Made by a program: the position numbers and the translations under genes. From the NCBI GenBank assembly GCA_018818905.1, contig JAHIRA010000084.1, positions 1 through 5,118 of the forward strand: a stretch of DNA of 5,118 nucleotides. Direction: 5' to 3'. This document shows positions 1 to 4,672 of the stretch, one piece after another (positions within the stretch are counted from its first letter, which is position 1; each line of letters starts with the position of its first letter). The stretch is from Patescibacteria group bacterium (GTDB lineage Bacteria; Patescibacteriota; JABMPQ01; JAHIRA01). Below the pieces are notes generated by a model. It was not told the origin of the DNA. It saw only the letters and a list, made by a program, of their open reading frames with translations, and did no database searches.

Positions 1-298
1 AAACCAAGGCCAGATATTCTTTCTTTACCTCTCGATTCTTAAATTGCTCGACCAAATTTTTGTAAGTAGCTTCATTTCTGGCCACAACCATGATCCCAGA
101 AGTCTCTTTATCAAGACGATGGACTATGCCTGGTCGGTGAGATTCTCCGACATTCTTGATTTCAGGAAATTCATGCAGCAAAAAATCAGCTAGCGTCTCT
201 TCGTCTTTGGGAGTCAAATCTCCACGGTGGACGGTTAGACCAGAAGGTTTGGCTACTATTAGAAAATCATCTTTTTTTGAAACAATATCTAGTTTCAT
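1..298 (-). CDS. RluA-family RNA pseudouridine synthase, N-terminal part
   Basis: This is the first 99 residues of a pseudouridine synthase that converts specific uridines in 23S rRNA or tRNA to pseudouridine in the cytoplasm. The reading frame shows KPSGL at residues 17-21, the family signature HRLDKETSG at 60-68 with the presumed catalytic aspartate D63, and the following VKKEYLALV strand at 91-99. It begins directly with the catalytic domain, so there is no N-terminal S4 RNA-binding domain, unlike RluD. That makes the target uncertain (RluA-, RluC- and TruC-like enzymes are all possible). The ATG at 298 is chosen because an in-frame TAA lies four codons upstream; no Shine-Dalgarno motif is visible before it. 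The C-terminal half lies outside the window. It sits 25 bases beyond the terminator of the preceding gene, and I see no clear promoter of its own. Confidence 0.93.
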   Translation of the reverse strand, partial: MKLDIVSKKDDFLIVAKPSGLTVHRGDLTPKDEETLADFLLHEFPEIKNVGESHRPGIVHRLDKETSGIMVVARNEATYKNLVEQFKNREVKKEYLALV

Positions 299-322
299 CT
301 TGGGTATTTAGAAATAATAAAG

Positions 323-356
323 AGGCTTTTCCTGTTTCTTTATTCAGGAAAAGCCT
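323..356 (-). terminator. Rho-independent terminator of the 86-residue protein gene
   Basis: A perfect 12-bp stem (323-334 with 345-356, arms AGGCTTTTCCTG and its complement) encloses a 10-base loop. Read on the minus strand it follows the stop codon at 365 by only 8 bases and is followed by the T-rich tail CTTTATTATTT. The tail is broken by A residues, so termination may be less than complete and some transcripts could read into the pseudouridine synthase gene. Confidence 0.75.
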
Positions 357-364
357 TGAGGTTG

Positions 365-625
365 TTATTCTTTCTCGGCAAATTTGTTCGGGCTCCTTGC
401 GCTGTGCAGGAGAGCGGACATGAACTTCTCTCCGTCCTTGAGTTTGAAAACATCCAAGTCCCCAGCTACACCTGTTTTTTTGTATCGAGCAATCTCTCTT
501 TCTGCTCGTTCTTGCAGTCTCTCTGGTGCGATGTTTTGACATTCGACATTTCCCCCAACTAAGGTGCACTCAATGACTGGACAAACAATCCCATTTTCGT
601 CAGTCATTTTGACAGTTATTTTCAT
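365..625 (-). CDS. Small protein of unknown function, 86 residues
   Basis: I do not recognise this protein. It starts with a beta-strand-like stretch (MKITVKMTDENG). A short segment with three cysteines follows (C15, C20 and C29, including CPVIEC), then a charged, probably helical region (residues about 33-48) and a lysine-rich C-terminus. No signal peptide or membrane segment is visible, so it is probably cytoplasmic. The three cysteines could bind a metal, but no standard zinc-ribbon spacing is complete. The start is well supported: AAAGGAG at 632-638 lies 6 bases before the ATG. Promoter, ribosome binding site and terminator all fit this one gene, so it is probably a monocistronic, well-expressed unit. 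It lies 36 bases downstream of the kinase-like gene on the same strand. It is likely a real gene because its expression signals are complete. Confidence 0.8.
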   Translation of the reverse strand: MKITVKMTDENGIVCPVIECTLVGGNVECQNIAPERLQERAEREIARYKKTGVAGDLDVFKLKDGEKFMSALLHSARSPNKFAEKE

Positions 626-650
626 GTTTTTCTCCTTTCTAGAGCATTAC

Positions 651-679
651 AATATAATACATTATTGATAATATGGCAA
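651..679 (-). promoter_or_regulatory. Sigma-70-type promoter for the 86-residue protein gene
   Basis: On the minus strand, TTGCCA (674-679) and TATATT (651-656) each match the consensus at five of six bases and are separated by exactly 17 bases. Transcription would start near 644, giving a leader of about 19 bases that contains the Shine-Dalgarno sequence. The -35 box lies inside the last codons of the upstream kinase-like gene. Confidence 0.65.
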
Positions 680-1783
680 GGGCAAAATCCCATGCAGTTT
701 CTGATTGGCTTCAAATGATTCTTGAATACTAGGGTTTTCAAGAATCATTTTTGCTTGATTCATTATCAAAGTCAATTTGTCTTGACTTACATAGAGTCCA
801 AGGAGGTCAAAAAGCGATTTGTCACCGTTGGCCAGTTGTGTGATTTTTTCTTTCAATTCTGGATGATTGTCAAGGCTGCCTGGATTCTCTTGGTTTTCGT
901 AGATCAAGAGCTCGCCTGGTTCGACTTGAATGTATGGATCAATTTCCCTTGCTTTTTTTAGTGAGTTCGAATATTTGCTTGCTCGTGAAAGATCTCTTGC
1001 TGGAAAAGATCTAAACTTTCTGCTCTTTGGATCCAGAGAGAGGCCGCGATCGATGGTGGCTGGTTTGTTCTCTTTTGTTACAATGCAGTTGTCCTGATGG
1101 TTGTCACCCATGAGTCCGAGCATATCAAGAAAGGCGAGTCGTTCCATATCTTCAAGATTGTTTTTGTAAAAATCTTCTACCTCGGTTTTACTGAGTTCAG
1201 AAAAGTTCTTTCCTGGGACAAATTCTTGAATAGTTCCTTTAAAAGGGGCACCATCCAGAAGTATGTTACCATGTTCTATAGGCGGAGTTGAGGTGTGATT
1301 GATGTGCCTCTCGAGTATCAATTCAGCCATTTCAGTGTTGTACTGATCTTTCCCAGGTATGCATGCTTTTGCTTCTGGTTTCAGGACAACCGTAATTCCA
1401 GATTCTTTTATTGTTCCTTTCAATACAAGGCTAGTTCCTCTCGTCAAATATTCAACATTAGAAAAGATATCTGAATTTGCGATGTCAATTTCAAGTACAC
1501 CCTCCTTGTTTTTGAAGTTTTCGAGAGCATTTCTGAATTTCAAGTCCCTGGCAGTGTTTATGTGCTCTTGTCGAAGTTTTTCTGTTTCTTCTGATAACTT
1601 TTCAAAAGGATCTTCATTTAATTCTGGAATAGGGGGAAGATCCTTTTGTTCACCAGGAACTGCAGAAAGGGTGCCTTGTTGTGATTCTCTTTGTTGTGGA
1701 CTACTTTTCGTTTCTGTTTTTGGACCTATTTTTGCTTCATACGGTTCAGTTCCTGAGAATCTTTTTTCAACTGAAGCGCTCAT
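662..1783 (-). CDS. PI3/4-kinase-like (HipA-related fold) protein
   Basis: This 373-residue protein carries the active-site pattern of the PI3/4-kinase-related branch of the protein-kinase fold. A candidate ATP-binding lysine is in VVLKPEAKA (K135), and its likely partner glutamate is in TEMAELILERH (E151 or E154). IQEFVPG (185-191) resembles the hinge. The catalytic loop is GDNHQDN (226-232; D227, H229, N232), and the metal-binding aspartate is in ATIDRGLSL (D245). This order and the 'D-x-H-x-x-N ... IDxGLSx' wording match bacterial PI3/4K-like proteins. Whether the substrate is a protein, lipid or small molecule cannot be told. Residues 1-70 are rich in Ser, Gln, Pro, Glu and Lys and look disordered; residues 250-373 form a C-terminal part I cannot assign. 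No signal peptide or membrane helix is seen. The start is the only reasonable ATG, but it has no Shine-Dalgarno motif. The gene lies 49 bases after tRNA-Lys without an obvious terminator between. Confidence 0.8.
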   Translation of the reverse strand: MSASVEKRFSGTEPYEAKIGPKTETKSSPQQRESQQGTLSAVPGEQKDLPPIPELNEDPFEKLSEETEKLRQEHINTARDLKFRNALENFKNKEGVLEIDIANSDIFSNVEYLTRGTSLVLKGTIKESGITVVLKPEAKACIPGKDQYNTEMAELILERHINHTSTPPIEHGNILLDGAPFKGTIQEFVPGKNFSELSKTEVEDFYKNNLEDMERLAFLDMLGLMGDNHQDNCIVTKENKPATIDRGLSLDPKSRKFRSFPARDLSRASKYSNSLKKAREIDPYIQVEPGELLIYENQENPGSLDNHPELKEKITQLANGDKSLFDLLGLYVSQDKLTLIMNQAKMILENPSIQESFEANQKLHGILPLPYYQ

Positions 1784-1832
1784 GGATTGAGGACTAATAC
1801 TGTAAAAAAATATTGTATTTGTAATTGTCGTA

Positions 1833-1908
1833 TGGTGGGCGTTGAGGGGATCGAACCCCCGACCTTCTCCTTAAGAGGGAGCTGCTCTACCAGCTGAGCT
1901 AAACGCCC
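1833..1908 (-). tRNA. tRNA-Lys, anticodon CTT
   Basis: Complete cloverleaf of 76 bases. The acceptor stem is GGGCGTT/AACGCCC, the D stem GCTC/GAGC, and the anticodon loop CTCTTAA, with T33 and anticodon CTT (codon AAG). The T arm is GGGGG-TTCGATC-CCCTC. A73 is followed by an encoded CCA. The last anticodon-stem pair is a G-A mismatch (position 27-43). It is the last tRNA of the operon. Downstream there is a T7 run but no hairpin, so the transcript may extend toward the kinase-like gene. Confidence 0.97.
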
Positions 1909-1932
1909 CTGAAATAGCATAGGGGTTTCACG

Positions 1933-2007
1933 TGGGTGCTGAGGGATTCGAACCCCCGACCTACTGGGTGTAAACCAGTCGCTCTAAACCAACTGAGCTA
2001 AGCACCC
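1933..2007 (-). tRNA. tRNA-Val, anticodon TAC
   Basis: Complete cloverleaf. The acceptor stem is GGGTGCT/AGCACCC, the D stem GCTC/GAGC with an enlarged loop, and the anticodon stem ACTGG/CCAGT around TTTACAC, giving anticodon TAC (codon GUA). The T arm is GGGGG-TTCGAAT-CCCTC. The discriminator is A73, followed by CGTG, so CCA is not encoded and must be added by a CCA-adding enzyme. The 5' end lies only 2 bases after the 3' end of tRNA-Ala, so the two are certainly on one precursor. Confidence 0.97.
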
Positions 2008-2009
2008 CT

Positions 2010-2085
2010 TGGTGGACCCAAACGGACTTGAACCGTTGACCTCCTCCATGCCATGGAGGCGCTCTACCAACTGAGCTATGGGCCC
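2010..2085 (-). tRNA. tRNA-Ala, anticodon GGC
   Basis: Complete cloverleaf. The acceptor stem GGGCCCA/TGGGTCC contains the G3-U70 wobble pair known as the identity element for alanyl-tRNA synthetase. The anticodon stem is CCTCC/GGAGG around ATGGCAT, giving anticodon GGC (codon GCC). The T arm is AACGG-TTCAAGT-CCGTT. A73 is followed by an encoded CCA. It is second in the operon, separated from tRNA-Arg by the inverted-repeat element at 2097-2217. Confidence 0.97.
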
Positions 2086-2096
2086 TCGATAGTGAT

Positions 2097-2217
2097 GTTT
2101 CCCCGTAAAAATTGTGAGCGACAGCGAAAATTTTTGCGGCGAGGAGAAACAATGTGGAGGGTGGAGTCAATTCCGAAGCGGATGCGTAGGGATTGACGTA
2201 ACCCGGAGCATTGTTTC
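2097..2217. repeat. Complex inverted-repeat element inside the tRNA operon
   Basis: The 136-base spacer between tRNA-Arg and tRNA-Ala folds almost entirely. Hairpin A joins GTTTC (2097-2101) to GAAAC (2146-2150) and GTAAAAATT (2105-2113) to AATTTTTGC (2129-2137). Hairpin B joins GAAACAATG (2146-2154) to its perfect complement (2209-2217). Inside B, GTCAATTCC (2166-2174) pairs with GGGATTGAC (2189-2197) through one G-T wobble, and GGGT/ACCC pair as well. The shared GAAAC at 2146-2150 can pair with either flanking GTTTC, so the two hairpins compete. It encodes no convincing protein. It could be a dispersed repeat (REP or MITE-like) that entered the operon, or a precursor-processing structure. 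Identity is unknown. Confidence 0.55.
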
Positions 2218-2221
2218 GACG

Positions 2222-2295
2222 TGCGCCCACCACGACTCGAACGTGGAACCTACGGCTTAGAAGGCCGTCGCTCTGTCCAGTTGAGCTATGGGCGC
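2222..2295 (-). tRNA. tRNA-Arg, anticodon TCT
   Basis: Complete cloverleaf. The acceptor stem is GCGCCCA/TGGGCGC, the D stem GCTC/GAGC, and the anticodon stem ACGGC/GCCGT around CTTCTAA, giving anticodon TCT (codon AGA). The T arm is CCACG-TTCGAGT-CGTGG. A73 is followed by CGTC, so CCA is not encoded. It is the first gene of the operon, about 38 bases after the predicted transcription start. Confidence 0.97.
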
Positions 2296-2339
2296 ATAAG
2301 CAAAATCAAACCAGCAAAAATACCTTTTGCCTAGAATAA

Positions 2340-2368
2340 AATATACCAGATAAATTTGGAGGTGTAAA
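2340..2368 (-). promoter_or_regulatory. Promoter of the tRNA operon (extended -10)
   Basis: On the minus strand, TTTACA (2363-2368) and TATATT (2340-2345) are separated by 17 bases, each one mismatch from consensus. The -10 is preceded by TGG, giving an extended -10 motif. Transcription would start near 2333. It sits just past the terminator of the secreted-protein gene, so the tRNA operon is an independent unit. Confidence 0.7.
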
Positions 2369-2390
2369 GATCTTGCGAAAGAAAATCTAG

Positions 2391-2449
2391 TAAAAAAAGA
2401 AGGGGCGGAAGAAAGCTGGTTGTTGTTGCTGTGCTTTCTTCTCGCCCCT
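2391..2449 (-). terminator. Strong rho-independent terminator of the secreted-protein gene
   Basis: A 15-bp stem consists of GAAGAAAG (2408-2415) with CTTTCTTC (2434-2441) and AGGGGCG (2401-2407) with CGCCCCT (2443-2449), with a single bulged base at 2442 and an 18-base loop. On the minus strand it is followed by TCTTTTTTT. It begins 19 bases after the stop codon at 2468. Confidence 0.92.
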
Positions 2450-2467
2450 GATGTTTCTGCGAGGTTG

Positions 2468-3091
2468 CTACATTTTGCTGTAGCAGATTTTTTTGTACTC
2501 CTTTTTGCAGTTGTTGCTGCCTTTGCTGTAAAGACAATTTCTTTTCATCTTTTGGCACTTCTGCTTTAGTTGCAGACGCTTGATGGAAAGATTAATCTCC
2601 CAGACAAGCTTGCTGCCCGCTGCTCGACGAACAACTGGGCGAAACTTTTTTTTCTGCTTCATTGCGAAAGCCTGCATTTGCGCTTCCGCATACCAAGAAA
2701 GGGCAGAGGCTTGGTCCATTGCCTTGCTCGTGATGCAGTTGATCACCAGCGGATCTAAACCGGCATCACACCGGTTTTTCAGCCTGGCCCAGCTTCTTCC
2801 GATATGAAGAGCCACATAAGCTCTCATATGTAATTTTTCTCCTTTTTGCTTGTTTGTCAGGCATTTTTCGCCTATGCCCATCAACATTTTTCGAACTTTC
2901 ATCAACCCTTTTGGGTTGTTTGGCGAGACTTTGTTGTAGGCAACCTTCGCCTGTTCCCACTTTTTCCATTCTCCATTGCAGAACTTCAATCCGCATTTAG
3001 CTCCCGGAGGGCACTTGGGTCTGGCTGTGACTGTGGAAAGACTAAAGAATAGAAAAAAAAGACTCGCGGTAGCAATGGTTAACTTTTTCAC
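2468..3091 (-). CDS. Secreted, basic, ten-cysteine protein of unknown function
   Basis: The 207-residue product begins with a clear signal peptide: MKK, then a Leu/Phe/Ser hydrophobic core (about residues 8-20) and a likely cleavage after VTA (A23). The mature part is strongly basic and holds ten cysteines (27, 33, 38, 77, 108, 119, 179, 186, 195, 202), an even number that suits up to five disulfides outside the membrane. They cluster at both ends, with a long, alanine-, lysine- and arginine-rich, probably helical middle (about 85-175). No membrane anchor or lipobox is present. I do not recognise the family. Translation starts at GTG (3089-3091), because the signal peptide needs it and GAGG (3098-3101) lies 6 bases upstream; no in-frame ATG precedes the core. 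Its own promoter and terminator make it monocistronic. It could bind a surface polymer or nucleic acid, but that is speculation. Confidence 0.82.
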   Translation of the reverse strand: MKKLTIATASLFFLFFSLSTVTARPKCPPGAKCGLKFCNGEWKKWEQAKVAYNKVSPNNPKGLMKVRKMLMGIGEKCLTNKQKGEKLHMRAYVALHIGRSWARLKNRCDAGLDPLVINCITSKAMDQASALSWYAEAQMQAFAMKQKKKFRPVVRRAAGSKLVWEINLSIKRLQLKQKCQKMKRNCLYSKGSNNCKKEYKKICYSKM

Positions 3092-3105
3092 TTGAAACCT
3101 CGCTT

Positions 3106-3152
3106 GCTAGGCTTGGCCTAGCTGTTTTAGTGTTCAACTTCCCTTGTGGAAG
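3106..3152 (-). promoter_or_regulatory. Leader with two hairpins before the secreted-protein gene
   Basis: Between the predicted transcription start (about 3152) and the ribosome binding site (3098-3101) lie two stems. The first is a 5-bp CTTCC/GGAAG hairpin (3138-3142 with 3148-3152). The second is a perfect 7-bp GCTAGGC/GCCTAGC hairpin with a 3-base loop (3106-3112 with 3116-3122). The second ends 4 bases before the GAGG motif, so it could affect ribosome access, protect the 5' end, or be a protein-binding palindrome. Neither stem has a T-run after it, so neither is a terminator. Confidence 0.4.
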
Positions 3153-3158
3153 CCTTAT

Positions 3159-3187
3159 ATTTAAACACCTTTACGATATTTTGTCAA
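3159..3187 (-). promoter_or_regulatory. Candidate promoter of the secreted-protein gene
   Basis: A perfect TTGACA (3182-3187) lies inside the last codons of the recombinase gene. It is followed after 17 bases by TTAAAT (3159-3164), which matches the -10 consensus at four of six positions. A second, nearby TATAAG is a better -10 match but lies too far away (22 bases). Transcription would start near 3152. Confidence 0.45.
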
Positions 3188-4136
3188 TGTTTCCTCGTCT
3201 TTTATCATGAAAAGCCTTATAAACCTCTTTCAAATGCTGATTAGTTAAATGAGTATATATTTGAGTTGTTGTAATCGAACTGTGCCCAAGCATTGCCTGC
3301 ACAGACCTAATATCAGCTCCATTCATCAACAAATCAGTGGCATAGCTGTGTCGCATGGTGTGTGGGGTGACTTTTTTTGTCAAACCGGCAATTTTGGCGT
3401 ATTTCTGGATCATTCTTTCTACTGAGCGAGGGGTTAGTCTTCTTGACGCATCTTGCCCACTTTTAATTGTTTTGGCTCGAGTGTGATTGATAAACAAGGG
3501 GGCAAGCTTGTCTTTTCTGAGGGTTGAGTACTTTTTGAGCCAATACTTGGCATTCTTGGACAAGAAAACCAATCTTGGCTTATCACCTTTACCTCTAATA
3601 GTGAACTCTTCTTTGTCTAGATTGACTGAGTCATTGTCAAGGCCACAAAGCTCACTAACGCGAAGGCCGGTCGAGAAGAGAAGTTCCAGAATAGCCTTAT
3701 CACGAACGTTGATAATGGTCTCTTTTTTAGCTTCAAGTGGCGCTTTAAGGAGTCTTTCTAGCTCGGGAAGCTCCAGAAATTCAATGATTCTCTCTTCCTG
3801 GGAACCAAGTTCTATTTTTTCTGCCGCCAAAGTCTTGATATCTCTCTTGGCGAGATACTTCAGAAAAGCGCGCAGTGCAATCAGGTAGTAATTCTGGGTG
3901 ACCTTCTTGAGGCCGCGTCCTTTTTCGTCTTTATATCTGTTGAGCCCCAGACGGTACTTTCTGACCACATCAAGCGTAATATCGCCTGGTTTTTTGCAAT
4001 CAGACAGATTCAAAAAGCGAGCTAAGTAGTGATCATAATTCTTAACCGTCAGTTCTGAATGGTTCTTTTCGATTTCACAGTATTCTAGGAAATCGATAGT
4101 TAGTTTTTGTAGCTCTGAGGTAGTTTTGGAATTCAT
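3171..4136 (-). CDS. Xer-type tyrosine site-specific recombinase
   Basis: This is a complete 321-residue tyrosine recombinase that cuts and rejoins DNA through a phosphotyrosine link. The N-terminal SAM-like DNA-binding domain spans about residues 8-97 (FLEYCEIEKNHSELTVKNY, then RAFLKYLAKR). The catalytic domain (about 120-310) shows every expected residue: R159 in STGLRVSEL, K183 in IRGKGDKPR, H259 and R262 in HTMRHSYAT, H285 in MLGHSS, and nucleophile Y294 in IYTHL. Length is slightly above the roughly 300 residues of XerC/XerD, partly from extra sequence around 215-232. A lone Xer protein is often the chromosome-dimer resolvase (XerA/XerH style), but an integrase role cannot be excluded. 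I see no att repeats or other phage genes nearby. No Shine-Dalgarno motif precedes the ATG, and the leader is only about 11 bases. Confidence 0.93.
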   Translation of the reverse strand: MNSKTTSELQKLTIDFLEYCEIEKNHSELTVKNYDHYLARFLNLSDCKKPGDITLDVVRKYRLGLNRYKDEKGRGLKKVTQNYYLIALRAFLKYLAKRDIKTLAAEKIELGSQEERIIEFLELPELERLLKAPLEAKKETIINVRDKAILELLFSTGLRVSELCGLDNDSVNLDKEEFTIRGKGDKPRLVFLSKNAKYWLKKYSTLRKDKLAPLFINHTRAKTIKSGQDASRRLTPRSVERMIQKYAKIAGLTKKVTPHTMRHSYATDLLMNGADIRSVQAMLGHSSITTTQIYTHLTNQHLKEVYKAFHDKRRGNIDKIS

Positions 4137-4154
4137 GTTTGGGTTGTTTTCTAT

Positions 4155-4183
4155 ATTTTACGACACTTTTTATGTAGAGTAAA
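4155..4183 (-). promoter_or_regulatory. Promoter of the recombinase gene
   Basis: On the minus strand, TTTACT (4178-4183) and TAAAAT (4155-4160) are spaced by 17 bases, with the -10 one mismatch from consensus. The predicted start near 4148 leaves a very short leader, in keeping with the missing Shine-Dalgarno motif. The same stretch reads as a weaker promoter on the plus strand (TTTACG 4157-4162, 17 bases, TAAACT 4180-4185) toward the sensor remnant. Confidence 0.5.
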
Positions 4184-4188
4184 CTATT

Positions 4189-4595
4189 ATGTCTATTTTC
4201 TTTACGATTTCTCATCTTTTTATATACTTAATGGCTATGATTGACATTTTGTTGCTTTTCTTCTATGCTCCTAGGAAAACTCAGGTCTTTGAATTGACGG
4301 TTGAAGGAGCAATTCGCAGCATCATTTCCACCATGGCGGATTCATTGATTGCTCTGGATCCAAACAAAATGATAAAAATTGCCAATAAAGCATCACTCAA
4401 TCTCTTGGGCTACAAAAAAGTGAAATTACTGGCTTGAGCATTGATAAAATTGTTGATAGTTCGAAGCTATTTGAAGGAGGAGTCAAGAATAATGACGATG
4501 AAACTTTGAGTCTCAATAACAAGCTAGAAGATTGTCGAAAGAACAGTCAAAACAAAAACGAAAACAAAAAAAGTGACCCCAACTTTGAAAGTTGA
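4189..4595 (+). pseudogene. Remnant of a membrane-bound PAS-domain sensor protein
   Basis: The ATG at 4189 opens an 82-codon frame to the TGA at 4435-4437. Residues about 2-26 are hydrophobic, consistent with a membrane segment. A linker helix and the start of a PAS domain follow, with the pattern SIISTMADSLIALD...KIANKASLNLLGYKK (residues 45-77). After an A6 run (4414-4419) the PAS pattern continues in the -1 frame as SEITGLSIDKIVDSSKLF, so one A appears to have been lost. The restored frame would stop at 4593-4595 without any histidine-kinase or ATPase domain. Its last 17 or so codons are an A-rich stretch and the neighbouring terminator stem, so they are not ancestral protein. It is probably a decayed sensor histidine kinase missing its output domains. 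A short functional membrane protein is possible but less likely. The start codon has no Shine-Dalgarno motif. Confidence 0.7.
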
Positions 4596-4597
4596 GG
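4566..4597 (-). terminator. Rho-independent terminator of the 97-residue membrane protein gene
   Basis: On the minus strand CCTCAACTT (4597-4589) pairs with AAGTTGGGG (4585-4577) through nine base pairs, one of them a wobble, with a TCA loop. TCAC and a T7 run (4572-4566) follow, then more T-rich sequence. It ends transcription coming from 4673 before it can run antisense through the sensor remnant. Confidence 0.85.
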
Positions 4598-4654
4598 CCG
4601 GGTGTCGTTTCCAGAAAACTGGTGCCCCCTTATCTTATCCGGCTTACGGGCCTC
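4594..4654 (-). other. Structured RNA segment in the 3' region, identity unknown
   Basis: Between the stop codon at 4673 and the terminator the minus-strand transcript can form nested helices. GAGGCC (4654-4649) pairs with GGCCTC (4599-4594), GGG within 4629-4625 with CCC (4602-4600), and CCAG (4622-4619) with CTGG (4614-4611) around a TTTT loop. The closing helix uses the same CCTC bases that form the terminator's first arm, so the two structures exclude each other. G+C content is clearly higher than in the flanks. I cannot match it to a known riboswitch or small RNA. It may be a 3'-UTR-derived small RNA or simply a folded trailer. Confidence 0.35.
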
Positions 4655-4672
4655 TTCTTTGGATGGATTTCG

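Noticed and set aside
267..569. Arginine-rich 100-codon frame on the minus strand
   Set aside because: It overlaps the 86-residue gene in another frame, crosses the terminator hairpin at 323-356, and has no supporting signals.
1961..2233. Open frame of 90 codons on the minus strand across the tRNA cluster
   Set aside because: It runs through tRNA-Arg, tRNA-Ala and tRNA-Val; its sequence (for example AHSSVGRA) is the familiar translation of tRNA genes. It is not a protein gene.
2331..2558. Glutamine-rich open frame on the minus strand
   Set aside because: It is a shifted reading of the end of the secreted-protein gene that continues through that gene's terminator and the tRNA promoter, with no ribosome binding site.
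1833..4136. Integrase next to tRNA genes as the sign of an integrated element
   Set aside because: No direct repeat of a tRNA 3' end and no phage or conjugation genes are visible, and the recombinase is over 800 bases from the nearest tRNA with an unrelated gene between. A chromosomal Xer protein explains the data better.
4155..4190. Possible dif-like site beside the recombinase gene
   Set aside because: The two 11-base arms match imperfectly (about 7 of 11 in the best alignment), and the same bases are better explained as promoter boxes.
4414..4420. AAAAAAG as a programmed -1 frameshift site like that of dnaX
   Set aside because: The heptamer is out of phase with the zero frame (codons are AAA AAA G), and the extended product would still lack a kinase domain, so decay is the simpler explanation.
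4631..4654. Plus-strand CCGGCTTACGG resembling the 3' end of RNase P RNA
   Set aside because: The conserved 5' and core elements of RNase P RNA are absent and the structured region is only about 60 bases, far too short.
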